A stretch of 59,035 bases of DNA from Oscillospiraceae bacterium (lineage in GTDB: Bacteria > Bacillota > Clostridia > Oscillospirales > Acutalibacteraceae): contig SVPJ01000008.1 of assembly GCA_015065885.1 (NCBI GenBank), forward strand, positions 1-59,035. The letters are read 5' to 3'. The notes below the pieces were generated by a model, which had not been told where the DNA came from, ran no database searches, and saw only the letters and a list, made by a program, of their open reading frames with translations. Shown in pieces: positions 1-6,527 of this stretch (position 1 is its first letter; each line of letters begins with the position of its first letter). The position numbers and the translations under genes are program-made.

Positions 1-113
1 TCGTTTTAGGTCGAAGAATTTAAACGGAGCCGATTTTTTCGTCGGCAAGGCTAAAAACAGTATTTTAACACAGCCGAGGGGAAAATCGGCCCGTTAAAAT
101 CGGGTTCGGATTT
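1..113. repeat. Degenerate intergenic repeat, truncated by the window edge
   Basis: No gene is visible here. The stretch around positions 28-95 (GAGCCGATTTT, then AGTATTTTAACA, then GGGGAAAATCGGC) resembles in order and wording the right-hand half of the MITE-like element at 48847-49123 (GAGCGGATTTT, AGTATTTTAACA, GTGAAAATCCGCC). It is probably a diverged relative whose left end lies outside the window. Confidence 0.4.
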
Positions 114-140
114 GCCTCCTCTGCTTAAGTAAGGAGGGGC
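114..140 (+). promoter_or_regulatory. Palindrome that contains the rsmG ribosome binding site
   Basis: GCCTCCT and AGGAGGGGC face each other across about ten bases, so the mRNA can fold with the Shine-Dalgarno AAGGAGGGG (about 132-140) in the 3' arm. The sequence resembles the CCTCCCCT...AGGGGAGG repeat at 931-985, which suggests the ribosome binding site of rsmG was supplied by a mobile palindromic repeat. The effect on translation is inference. Confidence 0.4.
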
Positions 141-144
141 AAAA

Positions 145-867
145 GTGATCGACCGTATAATGCTGAAAGAAACCGCGGCATCACTGGGCATCACTGTGGA
201 CGATACCGCCGCCGAACGGCTGGATATCTACGCCCGCCTGCTCGTTGAATGGAACGAGAAGATGAATCTTACCGCCATCACCGACCCCGAAGGGATCGTG
301 CTGAAGCACTTCGTGGATTCGCTGACCGCCTTGCCGCTGTTGCCGAAGACGCCGTTTTCGCTCATCGACGTAGGCACGGGTGCGGGTTTTCCCGGCTTGC
401 CGCTCGCTATTTTGCGGGACGATATGCAACTGACCTTGCTGGACAGCCTGAATAAACGCTTGATCTTCTTGGAAGAGGTGTGCCGCGCGGTGGGGGTTTC
501 CGCCACGCGGATACACGCCCGTGCGGAGGAAGGAGGCCGTAATCCTGACCTGCGCGACGCGTTCGACGTCGCGACCGCCCGTGCGGTGGCGGGTCTGCCC
601 GTGTTGTGCGAGCTTTGCCTGCCGTTTGTGAAGGTGGGCGGGCGTTTCTTGGCACTGAAAGGACCCGACGCACCGCGCGAAAAAGAAGAAGCGGCGCGCG
701 CGGTCAAAACCCTCGGCGGGCGCTTTGCCGAAGGGGCGGCGGTCACCCTGCCGAATCTCGCTGCAGAAGGCGGCACCTCCGAGCGCCACATACTGGTGGT
801 AGAGAAAACGACTGTCACACCCCAAAAATTTCCGCGCCCCAACGCGAAAAAGGCCGCACCACTCTAA
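145..867 (+). CDS. rsmG: 16S rRNA (guanine527-N7)-methyltransferase RsmG (GidB)
   Basis: Transfers a methyl group from S-adenosylmethionine to N7 of G527 in 16S rRNA, in the small ribosomal subunit. The 240-residue length fits the family. The SAM-binding motif VGTGAGFPGLPLAI is at about residues 76-89, preceded by the typical LKHFVDSL block (53-60). It starts at a GTG placed behind a strong AAGGAGGGG site; the next candidate start (ATG, residue 6) would be too far away. It is the first gene of the conserved Firmicutes order rsmG-noc-parA-parB near oriC; an upstream mnmG is expected but is not in the window. A factor-independent terminator follows at once, so it is not co-transcribed with noc here. 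Confidence 0.95.
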   Translation: MIDRIMLKETAASLGITVDDTAAERLDIYARLLVEWNEKMNLTAITDPEGIVLKHFVDSLTALPLLPKTPFSLIDVGTGAGFPGLPLAILRDDMQLTLLDSLNKRLIFLEEVCRAVGVSATRIHARAEEGGRNPDLRDAFDVATARAVAGLPVLCELCLPFVKVGGRFLALKGPDAPREKEEAARAVKTLGGRFAEGAAVTLPNLAAEGGTSERHILVVEKTTVTPQKFPRPNAKKAAPL

Positions 868-874
868 ATGTGAC

Positions 875-930
875 AAAAAACTCCGTTTCCGTATGGTACA
901 CTAAACCTGAGGAAACGGAGTTTTTCTTTT
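875..930 (+). terminator. Intrinsic terminator after rsmG
   Basis: AAAAAACTCCGTTTCC pairs with GGAAACGGAGTTTTT across a 20-base loop and is followed by TCTTTT. Confidence 0.75.
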
Positions 931-985
931 GCCTCCCCTGTGTAAGGGGAGGTGGCAAAACCGTAGGTTTTGACGGAGGGGTTGT
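931..985. repeat. Palindromic REP-like repeat between rsmG and noc
   Basis: CCTCCCCTGTGTAAGGGGAGG forms a hairpin, followed by GTGGC, an inner palindrome (AAAACCGTAGGTTTT) and GACGGAGGGGTTGT. The motif order is that of a dispersed intergenic repeat I recall from clostridial genomes. The remaining bases up to noc (986-1090) show no gene. Confidence 0.5.
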
Positions 986-1090
986 GGTGTGTGAACGCAA
1001 CCGAAAAAAGGTTAAGCGGAGGAGACGCATCCGAACACACCTAAAACGGGGTCGGATATGTCTCTCTGCTTACGATGGGAAGTGAAAAGA

Positions 1091-1882
1091 ATGAAATGGA
1101 AAAAGACCGCGATGCCGTACGCAGCAGGGGAGCGGGTGCTGAACGTGCCGACGGGAGAGATATTGCCGAATCCCGACCAACCGCGCCGCTCTTTCGCGTT
1201 TGCAGAACTGGCGGGGTTGGCACAGAGCATCAGCGAAAACGGTATGCTCAATCCGCTGAGCATCACCTTGCAGGACGGACACCCTGTTCTGATCGCGGGC
1301 GAGCGGCGTTTGCGGGCGGCAAAAATGCTTGGTATGCCCACCGTACCGTGTATCGTGGTGCGGGCGGACGAGCGCGACCGTGCGGTACTGGGCTTGATAG
1401 AAAACCGGCAGCGGCAGGAGATGAACTGCTTCGAAACGGCGGAGGGTATTCGCCGTCTGATCGCGGTGTACGGGCTGACGCAGGAGGAGGCGGCGGCACG
1501 GCTCGGTTGCTCGCAATCGGCGGTTGCCAACCGCCTGCGGCTGTTGCGGTTTGCGGAAGACGAGCGGGCGTTTATGCTGGAGCATGGCTTGACCGAGCGG
1601 CACGCCCGCGCGCTGCTCACGGTGGAGGATACCGCGCGGCGATGGGAACTTCTGCGGCGGATAGCGGCGGGAAAACTCACCGTTGCGGCAGCCGAGCGGT
1701 TGATCGCCGCAACCGTCACAACCAAAAAGCCCGTACGCACCCCGCCGATACGAGACGTGCGGGTGTTCAGCAACACGGTGAAGCACGCGGTGGAGACGAT
1801 GTGCCGTTCAGGCGTGCAGGCAAGCTGTTCCAAGACCGAGACGGCCGAGTACATTGAATTTTTAGTGCGTGTGGCAAAATAA
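1091..1882 (+). CDS. noc: ParB/Noc-family nucleoid occlusion protein
   Basis: A 263-residue ParB-family DNA-binding protein. The N-terminal ParB/CTPase domain shows the box I motif AGERRLRA (about 69-76) and a box II region GLIENRQRQEMNCFE (about 101-115); a helix-turn-helix follows at about 129-152 (LTQEEAAARLGCSQSAVANR). Position directly after rsmG and the presence of a separate complete parB at 14543 favour Noc, which in relatives prevents the division septum from forming over the nucleoid; a second ParB cannot be excluded. The ATG at 1091 has GGGAAG about 8 bases upstream; an in-frame GTG at 1082 and ATG at 1058 are less well placed. No Noc-type binding site (ATTTCCCGGGAAAT) was noticed, but a parS-type site lies just past the stop. 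Confidence 0.8.
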   Translation: MKWKKTAMPYAAGERVLNVPTGEILPNPDQPRRSFAFAELAGLAQSISENGMLNPLSITLQDGHPVLIAGERRLRAAKMLGMPTVPCIVVRADERDRAVLGLIENRQRQEMNCFETAEGIRRLIAVYGLTQEEAAARLGCSQSAVANRLRLLRFAEDERAFMLEHGLTERHARALLTVEDTARRWELLRRIAAGKLTVAAAERLIAATVTTKKPVRTPPIRDVRVFSNTVKHAVETMCRSGVQASCSKTETAEYIEFLVRVAK

Positions 1883-1914
1883 AAACACGGTGTGTCGATT
1901 GACACACCGTGTTT
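1883..1914. terminator. Bidirectional terminator between noc and the DUF3048 gene
   Basis: AAACACGGTGTGTC and GACACACCGTGTTT form a perfect 14-bp stem with a GATT loop. It serves the convergent genes on both sides, and its right arm runs into the parS site. Confidence 0.7.
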
Positions 1915-1925
1915 CACGTGAAACT
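1910..1925. promoter_or_regulatory. parS centromere-like site
   Basis: TGTTTCACGTGAAACT matches the Firmicutes parS consensus TGTTNCACGTGAAACA at every position but the last. It overlaps the noc terminator and touches the stop codon of the convergent lipoprotein gene. It is the only such site I found in the window and is the expected target of the ParB encoded at 14543, about 12.6 kb away. Confidence 0.85.
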
Positions 1926-3031
1926 TATCCGATGACCGTTCCGCCTTTGTAACCGTCCGAAACCACACAGATGTAGGTCTTGCCGGTGAGGAAGGTCGCG
2001 TCCTTGCCGTTTTCGGTAAAGGTGAGACCGTTTTCGGTGCGCGTCCACTGAATGTTACGCACCGTGCCGCCCGAACAAAGGATGCCGTTGCCGCTTTCCA
2101 GCGTGAAACCGATGCATTCTTCGCTTTCCTTGTACTTTTCGTCGTACATCACCACCACGTTGGACACCGCAATGCCGTTACCGTCGGTATCTTTGTGGGG
2201 TTTGTTGTCGCTGACTTTGCCGAAATACTTCACGTATTTGCCGCTTTCGGCATCGTACTTGAAGGAGCAGGTCTCTGCGCCGCTCAATTTCACGGTAAGT
2301 TCGTTGCACGCGTTGCCGCTCGGGGTGGTGCCCTTTTCCGCAAACACGAACGGTGCGCGGGAGGAGGTGGTGCGGAACTTGCGGTAAGCAATACGCTCCA
2401 CGATCGCGCTGCCGCGGGCGGACAGGCTGTGTTCCTTGTCGCGCTCGTTCCACAACGCCTGGTCACGGTAGAACGCGTTGCCGTTGTTGCCCAGCGCGTT
2501 CAAACGCTCGATCGTGCCGTTCTTTTCAAACTGCGAGAGCAGCGCACTGCCGCCGGGCGAGCCGCCTGCGTGAGCGTAGATCACGTCGAGCGCCTGCGCC
2601 ATCTTGACGAACGGGGTACGGGCGGAACGCACGGGCGCGATCTGCTCGGGCACGCGGGACGCGTCCGCAAACACCGCCATAATACGGGTGATGCCGCCTT
2701 CGGTCTCGATCTCTACGTACATATCCGCTTGGGAGAGACCCACCTGCGGACGAGCCTTATATTTATCGTTCGCTACCATGATCGCAAACGGGCGGGAGTT
2801 GGCGCCGGCCGCGTTGTCGTACTCACCCGTCAGGCGGTTGTAGTTGGCGGTGTTCTCCACGTTCGGCGCTGTTGTGGTGGTCGTGCCGTCGGTCGTTGCC
2901 GTCGTGGTCGTGGTGGTGGTCACGGTCGTGGTCGTGGTGCCGCCGTCGTTCGCGGGAGCCTTGTTACAGCCCGCAAGCATGGTCGCTACCAGCAAAACTG
3001 CCACGATACCGCTGAAAATGCGTCGAGTCAT
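1925..3031 (-). CDS. DUF3048 (YerB-like) lipoprotein
   Basis: A 368-residue secreted lipoprotein. The signal peptide ends in the lipobox LAGC, so the mature protein is anchored to the outer face of the membrane by its N-terminal Cys. A Thr-rich linker of about 25 residues follows, then the DUF3048 domains, with RPFAIMVANDKYKARPQVGL and an Ala/Val-rich core (YVEIETEGGITRIMAVF). Its molecular function is unknown; the B. subtilis relative is YerB. The start MTRRIF was chosen because AAAGG lies about 11 bases upstream; the in-frame ATG five codons earlier would sit on that site. It is transcribed alone, against noc, and belongs to the insertion between noc and parAB. Confidence 0.8.
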   Translation of the reverse strand: MTRRIFSGIVAVLLVATMLAGCNKAPANDGGTTTTTVTTTTTTTATTDGTTTTTAPNVENTANYNRLTGEYDNAAGANSRPFAIMVANDKYKARPQVGLSQADMYVEIETEGGITRIMAVFADASRVPEQIAPVRSARTPFVKMAQALDVIYAHAGGSPGGSALLSQFEKNGTIERLNALGNNGNAFYRDQALWNERDKEHSLSARGSAIVERIAYRKFRTTSSRAPFVFAEKGTTPSGNACNELTVKLSGAETCSFKYDAESGKYVKYFGKVSDNKPHKDTDGNGIAVSNVVVMYDEKYKESEECIGFTLESGNGILCSGGTVRNIQWTRTENGLTFTENGKDATFLTGKTYICVVSDGYKGGTVIG

Positions 3032-3173
3032 AGGGGGAAACATCCTTTCTGAAATAAATCTGCTTCCATTATACACGCTTTCTCAGCAAAACGCAACGGG
3101 AAATTTTGAAAAGAAGGGAATATATTGACAGAAAAAGCGGAATGGTGTAGAATATGAGAATAGTACCCACCAC

Positions 3174-3204
3174 GCCTGCATAGTTAAATGGATATAAGAA
3201 CCCC
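3174..3204 (+). pseudogene. Orphan tRNA-Arg 5' half (fragment 1)
   Basis: GCCTGCA-TA, the D arm GTTAAATGGATATAAG, A, then ACCCC: bases 1-31 of a tRNA, lost just before the anticodon loop. Its acceptor strand pairs 7/7 (two G-U) and its anticodon stem 5/5 with the orphan 3' half at 5648-5691, so the two were probably one tRNA. The following bases form a hairpin (ACCCGTT...AACGGGT). Confidence 0.7.
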
Positions 3205-3302
3205 ACCCGTTACCAAAATCAAAGATTTTGAACGGGTGCCCGGGAACCTTATTGCTCGCTTTGCTCGCAATAATAACCCCGCGAAGTTTCAGTGCCCACC
3301 AT

Positions 3303-3342
3303 GTCTCCTTAGTTAAATGGATATAACAGCCCCCTCCTAAGG
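3303..3342 (+). pseudogene. Orphan tRNA-Arg(CCU) 5' half (fragment 2)
   Basis: GTCTCCT-TA, D arm GTTAAATGGATATAAC, A, GCCCC, loop CTCCTAA with anticodon CCT, then GG before the sequence leaves the tRNA pattern. Together with its 12-base upstream flank (AGTGCCCACCAT) it duplicates the layout of fragment 1 (AGTACCCACCAC). Its acceptor strand fits the 3' half at 5648 poorly, so it is the relic of a different integration. Confidence 0.7.
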
Positions 3343-3522
3343 TCTTGCTCTTTCCGCGTGATACCCGCAGGAAAGCGAGAAAACGCGAGAAAAACGCCGC
3401 TTTCGCGACCTTGCTTGGGTCACTCCGGAGATTTGGCACCCTGTTTGGTACCCTTTGGTGCCTTTTCGAGAAAATGTAAGGGATATGCCTTCAAAGCCCA
3501 ATTTACCTAAATTTCATAATAT

Positions 3523-3599
3523 GCGCCCGTAGCTCAGCAGGATAGAGCGTTCGCCTCCTAAGCGAAAGGCCGCGCGTTCGAATCGCGCCGGGCGTGCCA
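3523..3599 (+). tRNA. tRNA-Arg (anticodon CCU)
   Basis: A complete cloverleaf: acceptor GCGCCCG (3523-3529) with CGGGCGT (3589-3595), D arm GCTC...GAGC, anticodon stem TTCGC/GCGAA, loop CTCCTAA with CCT at 3557-3559, T arm GCGCG-TTCGAAT-CGCGC, discriminator G, and encoded CCA. It reads AGG codons. Its anticodon region contains the core CCTCCTAAG. It is the only intact tRNA-Arg(CCU) here and may stand in for the split one. Confidence 0.95.
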
Positions 3600-3601
3600 T
3601 T

Positions 3602-3652
3602 AACAGCCCACGACTGTGGACGCTGCTCCATAGTCCAGGGCTGTTTTCTATT
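3602..3652 (+). terminator. Terminator after tRNA-Arg
   Basis: AACAGCCC (3602-3609) pairs with GGGCTGTT (3638-3645), with a second inner stem TGGA/TCCA, followed by TTCTATTTT. Confidence 0.6.
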
Positions 3653-3710
3653 TTCAATCGTAGCAACAAGTCTAATAAATTCATGCTGCAGCTATTATGG
3701 AGGTGTGAGT

Positions 3711-4520
3711 ATGACCATTTTGATTGGCTGGCTTGGTGTCGATTCTCACTCTCCCTGCTCGGCCTACTTAATGAGTGATAGCCGTTTCACTTGGGATGGA
3801 CAACATAACAGTTACGACTACGGGCAAAAGCTATTTGCTTTTAAAAGTTGCCCTGATATACTTGGCTATTGTGGTGAAGTACTTTTTGCAAGTCAAACGC
3901 TTTCACAGTTAGTAAACGCAGGTGATGCTGGTACACTTTTCCCCGCATCGGCAGATAGCTCTGAGCGCTCTCGAATCATCTTCAATCAAATAAAAACACA
4001 GTTTGCAAATTTCCCAACATTTGCGCGTGGACCATCATCTATTTTCCACTTCAGCAAAGATAACGCAAACACATTTCATGTGTATTGCTATAAGTATTCC
4101 CCTTCGTATGGAACCTGGTCTTCAGAAGAATTGGCAGTTGATACAACTAAATCCTCTCTCATTTTTGCTGAAGGGTCTGGTGCACATGAATTTAAAAGGT
4201 TATACTCCAAGTACCAAACTGGCGATATTGCAAACACAAGTCGCAATATTTTTCAATGCTTCTGCCAGTCGTTAATGTGCAGTAACATACCTTCCTGCGG
4301 CGGTTCCCCTCAGTTAGTTGGTCTATATAGGGGACCGAAATTTAATGGCATCCCTTTTGGTATCGTATACAATCACACAAGGTATCTTCTGGGGTCTCCT
4401 TCTCCCGAACTGCCGGACTATAATTCCGTACGGTGGTATAATGAAAACTTTGAAATTTGTGACGGCAATAGCATGGAGAGGTTACCTTCTGCAATGAGGC
4501 AGCCGAATCCAAACATCTAA
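3711..4520 (+). CDS. Proteasome-like Ntn hydrolase (putative)
   Basis: A 269-residue protein. The first 45 residues follow the proteasome beta-subunit / HslV pattern: Met then Thr (MTILIGWLGV), a block SDSRFTW (Asp23, Arg25) and GQKLFAF (Lys40), then an Asp-Ile-Leu-Gly-Tyr-Cys-Gly turn. After Met removal, Thr2 would be the N-terminal nucleophile, with Asp23 and Lys40 in the places of proteasome Asp17 and Lys33. This is an inference from spacing and motif wording, not a search. Strong ribosome binding site GGAGG 9 bases before the ATG. It is AT-rich compared with the backbone and precedes the gene at 4661 on the same strand, separated by a long perfect hairpin. Located in a tRNA island, so a defence or host-interaction role is plausible but unproven. 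Confidence 0.55.
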   Translation: MTILIGWLGVDSHSPCSAYLMSDSRFTWDGQHNSYDYGQKLFAFKSCPDILGYCGEVLFASQTLSQLVNAGDAGTLFPASADSSERSRIIFNQIKTQFANFPTFARGPSSIFHFSKDNANTFHVYCYKYSPSYGTWSSEELAVDTTKSSLIFAEGSGAHEFKRLYSKYQTGDIANTSRNIFQCFCQSLMCSNIPSCGGSPQLVGLYRGPKFNGIPFGIVYNHTRYLLGSPSPELPDYNSVRWYNENFEICDGNSMERLPSAMRQPNPNI

Positions 4521-4569
4521 CTTTGGCAACTCCCTGGCCCTCCACCATTACGGGGGGAGCGAGGTGCTT

Positions 4570-4610
4570 TAGCGTGGGGATAAATGTGAGAATCATTTAT
4601 CCCCACGCTA
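4570..4610. promoter_or_regulatory. 17-bp perfect inverted repeat between the two cargo genes
   Basis: TAGCGTGGGGATAAATG and CATTTATCCCCACGCTA flank a 7-base loop. No T-run follows, so it is not a classical terminator. It could be an mRNA processing or attenuation hairpin, or an operator for the pair. Confidence 0.55.
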
Positions 4611-4660
4611 ATCAGGGTAATTATAGAGCGAATGGAACCATTTCAAAGAGGTGAGCAACC

Positions 4661-5314
4661 GTGGCGGTAGAATTTACTATTGCAGCAACAATTTCCGAAA
4701 AATTCAGCAAGCTCATAAAAAAGGACAAATACGAACCTTGCCTTTGTGAGCTCATGAATTTATCCACGGCTGTTTTTCCTGGAAGTTATCAGCGTATTTT
4801 GGAGCAACCCTCGAACGAGTGCGATTTTTTAGAAATTGGTACAGGAACTAAGTTTGACACCAAGCTCCCCTTCGAAAAGAAACACGGGAAGCTAATTGGC
4901 AGCGAAAAGCAACGTGATTTCACAAAATGGTTGATGCTTATGCAGCAGCAAGAATACGAATTTGGTGAAGATATTGTTGCTTCACGAGGTAAAAACGTAG
5001 CCAGCATGGAGCTTTACAAAATCTTATCGCACAGACTGGAAACCGTAGAGGCAGACGAGCATGTTATTTTCTTTTTCCCGTATCCTGTCGTCTTAGACAG
5101 TCAGGAATTTGAATTCATGCATTTTGTCTCAGACTTTTTAGATGCTATCTACCGAGAACTAAAAAAGAACGGCTTGGTTGGCTGCAGAAACATATATGTT
5201 ATCTATCCAGCGGTTGATGGCAACATTGTGCTCCGCTGTCTCAACAGCAATAAGCGTGAGTTTCTTCGTTACAGCGGTTTTGATGAGTATATAACTTACA
5301 GCTTGAAGCCGTAA
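4661..5314 (+). CDS. Unrecognised island protein, possible PD-(D/E)XK-like fold
   Basis: 217 residues, family not recognised. Residues about 50-75 read ECDFLEIGTGTKFDTKLPF: an acidic residue, a short hairpin and D-x-K, the layout of a PD-(D/E)XK nuclease active site, followed by the basic stretch EKKHGKLIGSEKQ. The C-terminal half alternates hydrophobic strands (HVIFFFPYPVV, NIYVIYPAV). No signal peptide or membrane segment. It starts at a GTG behind AAAGAGGTG. Same strand and composition as the Ntn-like gene, 140 bases downstream of it, so the two probably work together. The nuclease idea rests only on this motif. Confidence 0.4.
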   Translation: MAVEFTIAATISEKFSKLIKKDKYEPCLCELMNLSTAVFPGSYQRILEQPSNECDFLEIGTGTKFDTKLPFEKKHGKLIGSEKQRDFTKWLMLMQQQEYEFGEDIVASRGKNVASMELYKILSHRLETVEADEHVIFFFPYPVVLDSQEFEFMHFVSDFLDAIYRELKKNGLVGCRNIYVIYPAVDGNIVLRCLNSNKREFLRYSGFDEYITYSLKP

Positions 5315-5348
5315 TCAAGCTGACACCATCATCTTAATTACATAAAAT

Positions 5349-5384
5349 AGGGGCAACGATCATTTGGTTCTGATCGCTGCCCCT
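5349..5384. terminator. Bidirectional terminator of the cargo pair and integrase remnant
   Basis: AGGGGCA-A-CGATC pairs with GATCG-C-TGCCCCT, followed by TTTGTG on the plus strand; AAAATA on the other side gives a T-rich tail on the minus strand. Confidence 0.6.
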
Positions 5385-5394
5385 TTGTGCTCAG

Positions 5395-5634
5395 CTATTC
5401 GAACTGCTCCAGTTTTTCTGCTGCCGTTTTATCGGAGCTTTTTAGGAAGTGGCTGTAGATGTCCGTCGTGGTACTTGTTCGCGCGTGGCCTGCTCTACCG
5501 GCTACTGTGACCAGCGGTACGCCCGCTGCGATTTGCATGGTGATGTTGGTATGGCGCAGCGAATGCACCGTTCTGTAGGGCAATCCTGCCGCATCACACA
5601 CCTTATGTACCCATGTCCTGCACGCAAGGTGCAC
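5395..5634 (-). pseudogene. Tyrosine recombinase (phage integrase) C-terminal remnant
   Basis: About 79 codons that encode only the end of a catalytic domain: HSLRHT (box II His-x-x-Arg), GRAGHAR (conserved His) and DIYSHFL with the nucleophilic Tyr. The N-terminal arm-binding domain and the first catalytic Arg are missing, and an in-frame stop lies about ten codons upstream. The break occurs next to the right attachment core (5647-5656), which fits loss by an imprecise recombination or deletion at the site. A GTG at 5634 could start translation, but the fragment cannot be an active recombinase alone. Confidence 0.85.
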
Positions 5635-5647
5635 ATTCCGACTGTGC

Positions 5648-5691
5648 CTCCTAAGGGGTAGTTACAGGTTCGATTCCTGTTGCGGGTGCCA
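5648..5691 (+). pseudogene. Orphan tRNA-Arg(CCU) 3' half (right attachment site)
   Basis: CTCCTAA loop, GGGGT, variable AGTT, T arm ACAGG-TTCGATT-CCTGT, acceptor TGCGGGT, G, CCA. No matching 5' half precedes it. It complements fragment 1 (3174-3204) in both the acceptor and anticodon stems, so it marks the far end of the insertion that split that tRNA. Confidence 0.75.
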
Positions 5692-5692
5692 G

Positions 5693-5726
5693 AAAAAACT
5701 CCTTGAGATTTCTCAAGGAGTTTTTT
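5693..5726. terminator. Terminator after the tRNA 3' half
   Basis: AAAAAACTCCTTGAGA and TCTCAAGGAGTTTTTT form a near-perfect stem with a TT loop. It may be the original terminator of the split tRNA gene. Confidence 0.75.
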
Positions 5727-5727
5727 C

Positions 5728-5896
5728 AATGATGTTTGCCTTCGGCAAATGATGTCACTTCGTTAATGATGACGGCTTCGCCTAATGATGTCGCTTCGCT
5801 AATGTTCTTGGCAAACATTGCATCATTGCGAATGAAATGAGCAACATCATATTTGCGAAGCAAATGCATCATATCGCCAAAGGCGATGCATCATTA
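5728..5896. repeat. Array of TTCG mini-hairpins forming one large inverted repeat
   Basis: The left part repeats AATGATG followed by a small hairpin closed by a TTCG loop (TTTGCC-TTCG-GGCAAA, GACGGC-TTCG-CC, GTCGC-TTCG-C) about every 19-25 bases. The right part carries the reverse complement (GCATCATTGCGAA..., CATCATATTTGCGAAGCAAATG, GCATCATATCGCC), so the whole folds back on itself. It contains no gene. Confidence 0.65.
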
Positions 5897-5900
5897 TATC

Positions 5901-5929
5901 TTGCCCCTCCACCGCTTTTATGTTATAAT
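5901..5929 (+). promoter_or_regulatory. Sigma-A-type promoter of the AT-rich orphan
   Basis: TTGCCC, 17-base spacer, TATAAT; the start codon lies 21 bases past the -10 box. Confidence 0.65.
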
Positions 5930-5949
5930 ACACCTAAGGCGGTGATGTA

Positions 5950-6444
5950 ATGTCCTTTCAAACTGTAGAAATCAATTCTGTTAAAATAACTTTTGATAAG
6001 GAAAAAACGAAAGAATATCGAACGGATTTCAATAAGCCTTGTGATTGTCAAGATTGCAGAAATTATTACAAAAATATTCAAAACAATTTTGAACTTGTTG
6101 AGTTTTTGAGTGGATTTGGCGTTGATTATAATTGCACCGAAGAAGTTTTTTCTTGGGATTTGGGAAATGATGAAGAGTCTTTAATTCATCACGAAGGCTG
6201 TTACGGCGTTTTCGGCAAAATCGAAGGCGAGGAATTTGATTTTGAAAGGTTTGGTGTGAAAATCACTTTTCAAAAAGGCGCTTCCATTCCTCGCGATAGA
6301 ACAGGGGAATATTTTTGGATATGTATTGAGGGAGATTTCTCTTATATACTTGAGGAAGAAAGAGATTTACCTATTACTTTTTCTCAAAAGCTTCAAAAGT
6401 CAAATATAATCAGTAAAATTAAAGCAATATTTAGAAAAAAGTAA
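5950..6444 (+). CDS. AT-rich hypothetical protein with a CxCxxC motif
   Basis: 164 residues, not assigned to a family. It has a CDCQDCRNYY motif near residue 31, a stretch rich in Glu/Asp, and a Lys-rich C-terminus (KIKAIFRKK). The DFNKPCDCQDCRNYYKN wording is reminiscent of small proteins annotated as immunity-like or DUF proteins in Firmicutes, but I cannot name one. It has its own promoter, an RBS (AAGGCGGTGATG) and a terminator, and is far more AT-rich than its flanks, which suggests recent transfer together with the neighbouring island. No signal peptide or membrane segment. Confidence 0.75.
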   Translation: MSFQTVEINSVKITFDKEKTKEYRTDFNKPCDCQDCRNYYKNIQNNFELVEFLSGFGVDYNCTEEVFSWDLGNDEESLIHHEGCYGVFGKIEGEEFDFERFGVKITFQKGASIPRDRTGEYFWICIEGDFSYILEEERDLPITFSQKLQKSNIISKIKAIFRKK

Positions 6445-6493
6445 GGAAAATCCTCGGTTTTTGCCCAGTTCTTTTTCGGACACGAATGACAAT

Positions 6494-6527
6494 AAAAGAG
6501 ACAGACCGACGGGTCTGTCTCTTTTTT
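6494..6527 (+). terminator. Terminator of the AT-rich orphan
   Basis: AGAGACAGACC-GACG-GGTCTGTCTCT followed by TTTTT. Confidence 0.8.

Larger units (their letters stand above)
3174..5691. mobile_element. tRNA-Arg(CCU) integration island, decayed
   Basis: The stretch from the first broken tRNA 5' half (3174) to the orphan tRNA 3' half (5691) has the marks of repeated site-specific integration into the anticodon loop of a tRNA-Arg(CCU). There are two tRNA 5' halves, one intact tRNA-Arg(CCU), one 3' half, the shared core CCTCCTAAG at 3333, 3554 and 5647, a tyrosine-recombinase C-terminal remnant next to the right core, and two AT-rich cargo genes. No intact integrase is left, so it is probably immobile. 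Confidence 0.65.

Noticed and set aside
181-876. Long open frames opposite rsmG, parB, dus, the ABC subunits and other GC-rich genes
   Set aside because: They lack ribosome binding sites, have no recognisable domains, and lie exactly opposite well-supported genes. High GC lowers the frequency of stop codons in the antisense frames.
5395-5634. A functional small integrase
   Set aside because: Only the last ~79 residues of the catalytic domain remain; the N-terminal domains and first catalytic Arg are missing and an in-frame stop lies upstream.
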